Shown here in pieces: positions 58,674 to 64,000 of a stretch of 64,000 bases of DNA. A model generated the notes under the pieces. The model had not been told where the DNA came from, ran no database searches, and was given only the letters and a program-made list of their open reading frames with translations. The DNA comes from Corynebacterium variabile (GTDB taxonomy: Bacteria; Actinomycetota; Actinomycetes; Mycobacteriales; Mycobacteriaceae). The stretch spans positions 62,001 to 126,000 of the forward strand of contig NZ_BJNT01000005.1 of the NCBI RefSeq assembly GCF_006539825.1. The letters run 5' to 3'. Each line of letters starts with the position of its first letter. Within the stretch, counting starts at the first letter, position 1. The position numbers and the translations under genes are program-made.

Positions 58674-60395
58674 CTACTTCTTGCACGTCACGATCGGCGA
58701 GGGGTCGTACTTCGTCGTCGTGGTGTTCCGGGAGACCTCACGACCCGAGAGATCACGCACCACGCGGGTGTCCGTGGTGGTGAACCCGCGCGAGCCCGAG
58801 GACGGGGAGCACTTGTCACCCTCCAGCTCGATACGCTCCGGGTCGGTGTAGTTCGTCTTCGCACCCGGGATCGACTCCACGTCCACGTGCCGCACACCGC
58901 GCAGCTTCACCGACACCGAGGAGCTGTCCGCCGAGGCCTGGATCAGCACCGGGGTGTCGAAGGTGTTCTTGAACTGCAGGTCGATGGCACCTTCATAGAC
59001 CGTCGCCTCGCGTCCCGCGGGGTACCGGCTGATGTAGTAGGAGTGCGCCGTGTGCGCCACATCCTCCATCCCGGCGAAGTAGGACGCGTTGTACAGGGTC
59101 GTGGCGAACTGGCTGATGCCACCGCCGACGGCGGTGTCCGCATGGCCGTCCTGGATGACGCCCGCGTCCACGTACCCCTGCGCCTCGCCACGCGGACCGG
59201 TGTATCCGTTGAGGCTGAAGGTCTCGCCCGGCAGCACGATCGCACCGTTGACCTGCTCGGCGACCCGGCGGATGTTCACGCCGGAGTCGCTGGCGAAGCC
59301 GTCGGTGGAGAATTCACCCATGACGTCGTCGAAGGTCGCCTTCTCCGCCATCTCGGTGGTGTACGTCGCCTTACGGTCGTTGTAGGTCACGTCGTGGTGA
59401 CGCTCCCGGGTATCCAACAGCTTGTCCTGGAGCTTGTCGAGGGTCTTCTCCCAGTCGATCTCCACCCCGTCCTGGGACGGGATGACGGTGAGGTCATTGC
59501 CGTTGACCTCGAAGTTCGCGTTGCGGAACTCCACCTCGGTCTGCCCCAGCTGTCCGGTGAGGATCTCCTTGGCGGCCTCGGTGTTCCAGTCGGTACGCAG
59601 GCTGTCCCCGTCCGGGACGAAGGTGACCACGCGGCCCATGTCCGCAGGACGCAACACACCCTCGACGTTGTCGCGACCGGAGAAGACGAGGTCACCGGAG
59701 GTCACCTTGTCGACGACTTCACGGGCGACCTTGTCTGCCTCCTCACGGCTGACGGCGGCCCTGGTCACGTCGGCGTCCACGCTCACCCTGTGGTCGGTGT
59801 TGAGCCAGTTGTCGCGGATCGCCGCGTCCACGGCGTCCTGCTCGACGCTCTGGCCGTCCACGTCATCGGCGATGTCGGCCTTGCCCTGGTCATTGATGGC
59901 CAGGGTGGCGTTCGAGGCGTCCTGACTGAGGTCGTCGGCGACCCGGCGGACGGTACCGTTGACGAGATTGTCGTTGAAGTGGCTGACGGTACCGACCTCA
60001 CGGGTCTGCCAGAAACTGGTCACCCGGGTGATCGGGTTCTTCGGCTGTTCACCGGCCTGGTCGACGGTGGCGTCCCAGTCGACGGTCAGGCCGGAGGTCA
60101 CCGGGTCGACGGTGGTCTCGAGCCCGCCGGCGGTCACGTCCACCGGGGTCTTCACCTCGTCGGCGAGCTGGTTGCGCAGGCGGACCTCCGCCTGGTTCGG
60201 TGACATCCCACCGATGTCGACGCCACCGACGGACACACCGCGGGGCACCGTCCCCTCGGACATGACCAGGTCGGTGGCGTAGAGGACGCCACCGATCCCG
60301 AGCACTCCGAGCAGCGTCCACAGCCACCAGAGGCGCCGGAACAGGGACCTGTTGGCGCGTCGGGGTGCGTGGACGTCATGTGTTCTGCTGCTCAC
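58674..60395 (-). CDS. VanW-family envelope protein
   Basis: 573 residues. One N-terminal membrane helix (RRLWWLWTLLGVLGIGGVLY), then repeated domains of the peptidoglycan-binding-4 type (GVSVGGVDIGGMSPNQAEVR and a second unit at about 260-340), then VanW: VLPGETFSLNGYTGPRGEAQ and AVGGGISQFATTLYNASYFA. Extracellular, cell-wall associated. VanW-like proteins occur widely in Gram-positives; the reaction is unknown. It lies 10 bp from the GH3 lipoprotein gene on the same strand, so they may be co-transcribed. Confidence 0.9.
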   Translation of the reverse strand: MSSRTHDVHAPRRANRSLFRRLWWLWTLLGVLGIGGVLYATDLVMSEGTVPRGVSVGGVDIGGMSPNQAEVRLRNQLADEVKTPVDVTAGGLETTVDPVTSGLTVDWDATVDQAGEQPKNPITRVTSFWQTREVGTVSHFNDNLVNGTVRRVADDLSQDASNATLAINDQGKADIADDVDGQSVEQDAVDAAIRDNWLNTDHRVSVDADVTRAAVSREEADKVAREVVDKVTSGDLVFSGRDNVEGVLRPADMGRVVTFVPDGDSLRTDWNTEAAKEILTGQLGQTEVEFRNANFEVNGNDLTVIPSQDGVEIDWEKTLDKLQDKLLDTRERHHDVTYNDRKATYTTEMAEKATFDDVMGEFSTDGFASDSGVNIRRVAEQVNGAIVLPGETFSLNGYTGPRGEAQGYVDAGVIQDGHADTAVGGGISQFATTLYNASYFAGMEDVAHTAHSYYISRYPAGREATVYEGAIDLQFKNTFDTPVLIQASADSSSVSVKLRGVRHVDVESIPGAKTNYTDPERIELEGDKCSPSSGSRGFTTTDTRVVRDLSGREVSRNTTTTKYDPSPIVTCKK

Positions 60396-60405
60396 GCCCC
60401 ATACC

Positions 60406-61695
60406 TTAACCGTTCACAGGCTCCGGTACGCCCGTTGCCGGTCCCGAAGCGCAGATCCGGTCCGCCGCCGTCGTCACCACACCGAGGTCAAGTGATCCGT
60501 CGGCGACTCCCGCGACGACGGCATCGAGGACGCCGGATACGGCCGCTGCGTCCATCCCGGAGGACACGAGCGGGGCGTCCGCCCCGGCACGCAGGGCGGT
60601 GACCACGGCATCCCCGGGGCTGAAGTGGTCGGTGATCGCCTGCATGCCGGTGAGGTCGTCGGTGTAGATGACGCCGTCGAAGCCCGGCGCGTCATTGACC
60701 CCGCTGCGCAGCAGCCCGTAGGACGCCGGATTCAGCGAGGCCGGCGTCTCAGCACCGTTGACACCCTCGACGTCGAAGCCGGGGACCTGCATGTGCCCGA
60801 CCATCACCGCGACCCCGGGGACCTGCGCCAGTTCGGCGAAGGGCTGCAGGTCCGGACCCATCTGGTCGATCGGCGGGGTGGTGACGGTGCCGAGGTGGGA
60901 ATCCCCGGTGGCGTGGCCGTGGCCGGGAAAGTGCTTGATCACCGGGGTGACGCCCCCGGCGAGCAGCCCGTCGATGACCGCCCGTCCGTACTCCACCACG
61001 ACGGCGGGGTCGGCGGAGAAGGCGCGGTCCCCGATGGCGTTGTCGCTGACCGCCTCGCCACCGTCGAGGTCGACGTCCGGCGCGAAGTCCACGGTGATGC
61101 CGAGGTCGCGGAGCTTGCGGGCGTGGTCGGTGAACAGTTCGGTGACCTCGGCGGGGGCCATGGTCGCCGTCATCTCCCGGGCGGAGGGCAGCGGGCCGGT
61201 GAGGTCGGCGAGCCGTTGGACCTGACCGCCCTCCTCGTCGACGGAGACGGCGAGGTCGCCGCCCGCCCGTTCCTGCAGGGCGGCGAGCGAACGGGCGGGG
61301 TCGCCCTGGCCGTTGAGGAGCGACTGGTCGGTGGTGGAACCGATGAAGATGTGGCGGACACCGGCGTCGACGGCGGTAGCGGCGTCGTCGAATCCGGTCA
61401 CACCGACAGAGAGGGTGGATGCCGCCGCCCGGCGTACCGCCTCGCTGTCCGCGGGGTCGATCTCACCGACGCAGGAGACGGGCTGTTCGGCGGGCGCGGT
61501 ACCCGGCGTGGTCTCCGAACTCTCTGCCGCGGACGTGGCGACGGAGGTGCCGGAGTCCGTGGAATCGGAGGAGTCGGAGGAGTCGGTCGAACAGGCACCG
61601 AGGAGGCTCCCGGAGAGGGTGGCGGTCACCGCCAGGAGTGCGACAGCGGTGGTGCGGCTGCGGGTGGTGGTGCGGGTGTACCTTCGGGCGTTCAT
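60406..61695 (-). CDS. GH3 lipoprotein, beta-N-acetylhexosaminidase (NagZ-like)
   Basis: 429 residues with a lipobox (SGSLLGAC), a Ser/Asp/Thr linker, then a GH3 barrel: SVDEEGGQVQRL, PVIKHFPGHGHATGDSH (the NagZ catalytic His loop) and GVIYTDDLTGMQAI (nucleophile Asp). Anchored outside the membrane, it likely trims peptidoglycan GlcNAc. Start at MNARRYTR, before the signal peptide. Confidence 0.9.
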   Translation of the reverse strand: MNARRYTRTTTRSRTTAVALLAVTATLSGSLLGACSTDSSDSSDSTDSGTSVATSAAESSETTPGTAPAEQPVSCVGEIDPADSEAVRRAAASTLSVGVTGFDDAATAVDAGVRHIFIGSTTDQSLLNGQGDPARSLAALQERAGGDLAVSVDEEGGQVQRLADLTGPLPSAREMTATMAPAEVTELFTDHARKLRDLGITVDFAPDVDLDGGEAVSDNAIGDRAFSADPAVVVEYGRAVIDGLLAGGVTPVIKHFPGHGHATGDSHLGTVTTPPIDQMGPDLQPFAELAQVPGVAVMVGHMQVPGFDVEGVNGAETPASLNPASYGLLRSGVNDAPGFDGVIYTDDLTGMQAITDHFSPGDAVVTALRAGADAPLVSSGMDAAAVSGVLDAVVAGVADGSLDLGVVTTAADRICASGPATGVPEPVNG

Positions 61696-61732
61696 CCTCC
61701 CGACGGTACGGGGTGGGACTACGCTCGTGTGC

Positions 61733-62242
61733 ATGAGCAGCGACACGAACGCCCCCACCGATTCTGTCCTCATCGCCTTTGACGGTTCTGACCAGGCGAA
61801 AGCAGCCATCCGCTATGCGGCACGACTGCTGTCTACCCACAAGGCGTACATCATCACCGCCTGGGAACCGATCCACCGTCAGGCCGCCCGCGCGGCCGGT
61901 GTGGGTGGACTGGCGACCGGCGGCCAGGGGGTCAATGAAGACCCCTCGGACTACTCCACCGATCCGGCGTACATCGACGCCACGGAGATCAGCCACGCCG
62001 GGGTCGCCCTGGCCGCCGAACTTGGTTTCGAGACCGAACCCTACCTGGTAGAGTCGTCGACAGCCGTGTGGAGCGCCATCGTCGAGGCGTCCCAGGAGCT
62101 GGATGTCGACCTCATCGTCGCCGGTACCCGGGCACTGAGTGGGTGGCAGTCGCTCCTGCACTCCAGCGTGGCGGACAATCTCGTCAAGCACGCCGGTGTC
62201 CCGGTGCTCGTCGTGCCCCCGCTCGACGAGCCGCTCCAGTAA
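61733..62242 (+). CDS. universal stress protein
   Basis: 169 residues, single Usp domain. DSVLIAFDGSDQAKAAIRYA at the start and LIVAGTRALSGWQSLLHSSV, then VPVLVVPP, at the end, approximating the ATP-binding G-x2-G-x9-G-S/T loop. A TACGCT box 9 bases before the ATG points to a leaderless transcript. Confidence 0.9.
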   Translation: MSSDTNAPTDSVLIAFDGSDQAKAAIRYAARLLSTHKAYIITAWEPIHRQAARAAGVGGLATGGQGVNEDPSDYSTDPAYIDATEISHAGVALAAELGFETEPYLVESSTAVWSAIVEASQELDVDLIVAGTRALSGWQSLLHSSVADNLVKHAGVPVLVVPPLDEPLQ

Positions 62243-62279
62243 CAGTTACCGCAGCACCAGACCAGAGGACAGAGAACCC

Positions 62280-62474
62280 ATGCCCTTCGAGACCGACTCC
62301 ACGCCCCGCCGTAGTCTCGGCCCCGCTGTCGCCTCCGCCGTCGTCGGCGTCGTCCTCGGCGGTCTCGTCGCTGTCGGCGTCGGCATGGTCGCCGACAGTT
62401 CCAGTCTGCCGTCGAACAACGTCGACGCGAACGACGCCGTCCTGGGCTCGGTCCAGTACGGCGAGCGGCGCTGA
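62280..62474 (+). CDS. DUF2613 small membrane protein
   Basis: 64 residues with one helix (GPAVASAVVGVVLGGLVAVG) and the short polar tail NNVDANDAVLGSVQYGERR typical of DUF2613, which is found beside aftD in corynebacteria and mycobacteria. Function unknown. Confidence 0.8.
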   Translation: MPFETDSTPRRSLGPAVASAVVGVVLGGLVAVGVGMVADSSSLPSNNVDANDAVLGSVQYGERR

Positions 62475-62485
62475 CTGACACCACA

Positions 62486-64000
62486 TTGACTCCGACGCTC
62501 ACCAGGCGCGGGTGGATCCTCTCCACCTGCGCCTGGCTCGTGCTGTGTCTGGCCCAGGCACCGCTGCTGACCGTCGCGGACACCAAGCACGACCTCGTGG
62601 CGGACCCGTGGGGGTTCCTCCACCAGGCCCTCTCGCCGTGGACCGATGTCTTCCCCCTGGGCCAGCTGCAGAACCAGGCCTACGGCTACCTCTTCCCGCA
62701 CGGGCTGTTCTTCGCCCTGCTCTCCTGGCTGCCCGACTGGCTGACCCAACGCCTGTGGTGGACGCTGCTGCTCACGCTCGCCTTCGCCGGCACGGTGAAA
62801 CTGCTGGACGCGCTGGGCCCGCACGGCACCGGGTCCCGGGCGTCCCGGCTGGTCGCCGCGGTCCTGTTCGCACTCTCGCCGCGGATCATGACCACCCTCG
62901 GCGCGATCTCCTCCGAGGCGTGGACGATCGCGCTGGTGCCGTGGATCCTGCTGCCGGTGGTGCGGATCCTGGGCGCGTCTTCCCCGACCCGCCGACAGAC
63001 CGCCACCGCCGCCTGTTCTTCGGCGGTGGCGGTGCTGTGCCTGGGGGCGGTGAACGCCGTCGCCTCCCTGGCTGCCGTGCTGCCGGCGGTGATCTGGTGG
63101 GTCTGCCACGCCCGCCGACCCACCGCCTGGCGCTTCCTGGCCTGGTGGGTTCCGGCGGGCGTCCTCGCGTGTTTCTGGTGGGTCGGACCGCTGCTGATCC
63201 TCGGCCGCTACTCCCCGCCGTTCACCGACTTCATCGAGTCCGCGGGGATCACCACCCACTGGTTCAGCCTCGGCGAGGTGCTGCGCGGCACCACGAGCTG
63301 GACGCCCTACCTCTCCGACGAGCGTCAGGCCGGTGCCGCACTCGTCGGCGAGCCGGTCTTCGTCGCCGCGACGCTGTTCCTCGCACTGCTCGGCCTGTGG
63401 GGACTGTCGGGCATGTCCCGCACCCGGGTGCCCTACCGTCACGTGTGGCTGGTGATGCTGGGCTGCGGGCTGCTCATCTTCGGTGTCGCCGGACCGTTCT
63501 CCCCGGTCCAGGACGCCGCCCGGTCCTTCCTCGACGGCGCAGGCGCTCCGCTGCGCAACCTCCACAAGTTCGACGCCCTGGTCCACCTGCCGCTGGTCAT
63601 CGGCCTCGCCCACCTGCTGGGCCGGGTGAGCGTGCCGGGGTGGGCGCAGCGTGGCCACTGGGCACACCCCGAGAAGCACCGGCCGGTGATCATGGTGACC
63701 GCCGTCGGACTGCTCGTCGCCACCCTCACCGCCCCGGCCTGGTCCGCCCGGCTGGTGCCCGTCGACGGTTACCGGTCCGTCCCCTCCTACTGGACGGAAG
63801 CCGCGGACTGGCTCAATGACCCGGCGAACGGGGCGGCGGACTCCCGCACGATGATTCTGCCGCGGGCCGCGTCTGCCCGGCAGGACTGGGGCAACACCCG
63901 CGATGAGCCGGCCCAGGCACTGCTCGACGTCCCCTGGGTCGTCAGGGACGCGGTACCGCTGGTCCCACCCGAGGCGATCCGCGGGCTCGACGGGGTCCAG
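62486..64000 (+). CDS. aftD: arabinofuranosyltransferase AftD, N-terminal part (runs off window)
   Basis: Open to the window end. Reads WILSTCAWLVLCLAQAPLLT, VADTKHDLVADPWGFLHQAL, QNQAYGYLFPHGLFFALLSW, then several membrane helices and RNLHKFDALVHLPLVIGLAH. This is the DUF3367-type GT-C membrane domain of AftD, which branches arabinogalactan in the periplasm. The start is uncertain: TTG at 62486 was used; the frame is open further upstream into the DUF2613 gene. Confidence 0.88.
   Translation, partial: MTPTLTRRGWILSTCAWLVLCLAQAPLLTVADTKHDLVADPWGFLHQALSPWTDVFPLGQLQNQAYGYLFPHGLFFALLSWLPDWLTQRLWWTLLLTLAFAGTVKLLDALGPHGTGSRASRLVAAVLFALSPRIMTTLGAISSEAWTIALVPWILLPVVRILGASSPTRRQTATAACSSAVAVLCLGAVNAVASLAAVLPAVIWWVCHARRPTAWRFLAWWVPAGVLACFWWVGPLLILGRYSPPFTDFIESAGITTHWFSLGEVLRGTTSWTPYLSDERQAGAALVGEPVFVAATLFLALLGLWGLSGMSRTRVPYRHVWLVMLGCGLLIFGVAGPFSPVQDAARSFLDGAGAPLRNLHKFDALVHLPLVIGLAHLLGRVSVPGWAQRGHWAHPEKHRPVIMVTAVGLLVATLTAPAWSARLVPVDGYRSVPSYWTEAADWLNDPANGAADSRTMILPRAASARQDWGNTRDEPAQALLDVPWVVRDAVPLVPPEAIRGLDGVQ

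Noticed and set aside
62246..63679. 477-codon minus-strand frame over DUF2613/aftD
   Set aside because: Shadow of aftD; rich in Gln, Arg and Gly, no motif. The aftD frame on the plus strand has clear family sequence.
1..64000. CRISPR array, rRNA operon or complete prophage
   Set aside because: No regularly spaced repeats, no rRNA sequence and no structural phage genes were seen.

Overview
The window is GC-rich, densely packed actinobacterial DNA and is most likely from a Corynebacterium. Evidence: a dnaK-grpE-dnaJ-hspR heat-shock set with HAIR operators, an arabinofuranosyltransferase (AftD) of arabinogalactan synthesis, a DUF2613 protein, an AlaT-type aminotransferase very like the C. glutamicum enzyme, many leaderless starts with TANNNT-type -10 boxes, and a VanW-like protein.

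Layout. 1-2.8 kb: a flavohaemoprotein-like reductase, a chimeric AraC/FecCD remnant and a nitrilase. 2.9-8.65 kb: a SulP anion-transporter gene split by a 4.26-kb AT-rich integrated element bounded by an 11-bp direct repeat. 8.7-21.5 kb: small secreted and type VII-like proteins, a flavin monooxygenase, decayed genes, a luciferase-like oxidoreductase, exonuclease III, an ArsR/SRPBCC operon, a proline iminopeptidase, an amino-acid permease and a lipase pseudogene. 21.6-30.1 kb: DoxX, then hspR, dnaJ, grpE and dnaK on the minus strand. dnaJ and grpE are separated by two plus-strand genes, one of them a Tat-exported glycosidase. 30.2-37.6 kb: an esterase, a membrane protein, alaT, a histidine kinase / small secreted peptide / response regulator operon, ugd, dcd; then tRNA-Gly and tRNA-Thr. 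38.3-50.4 kb: an exopolysaccharide locus (priming transferase, glycosyltransferases, Wzy-like polymerase joined in frame to a BY-kinase, flippase, pyruvyl transferase, acyltransferases, low-molecular-weight tyrosine phosphatase). 51-54 kb: lutABC for L-lactate use. 54-64 kb: an MFS exporter preceded by a 22-residue peptide gene, an old-yellow-enzyme oxidoreductase, a DUF559-type gene bracketed by two 69-bp palindromes, a VanW protein, a GH3 lipoprotein, a universal stress protein, DUF2613 and the start of aftD.

The most unusual part is the element in sulP. It has a tyrosine integrase, a small serine recombinase, a tiny HTH protein, a translationally coupled 58-residue membrane protein, and about 1.1 kb of non-coding DNA. 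That stretch carries two almost identical extended -10 promoters. The first drives a ~56-nt RNA that ends in a perfect terminator. Its first 17 nt are perfectly complementary to a site inside a second, longer, strongly folded RNA made from the other promoter. In the second RNA the same site can instead close a long-range 10-bp helix, so the pair looks like an antisense-controlled RNA switch. A third copy of the promoter lies before the serine recombinase. No replication, conjugation or virion protein is visible, so replication priming, excision control or recombinase control by RNA are all open.

Other signals: three C-rich, G-poor leaders before exopolysaccharide genes (possible Rho sites), several genes broken by a single in-frame stop, and a possible peptide-sensing two-component system.
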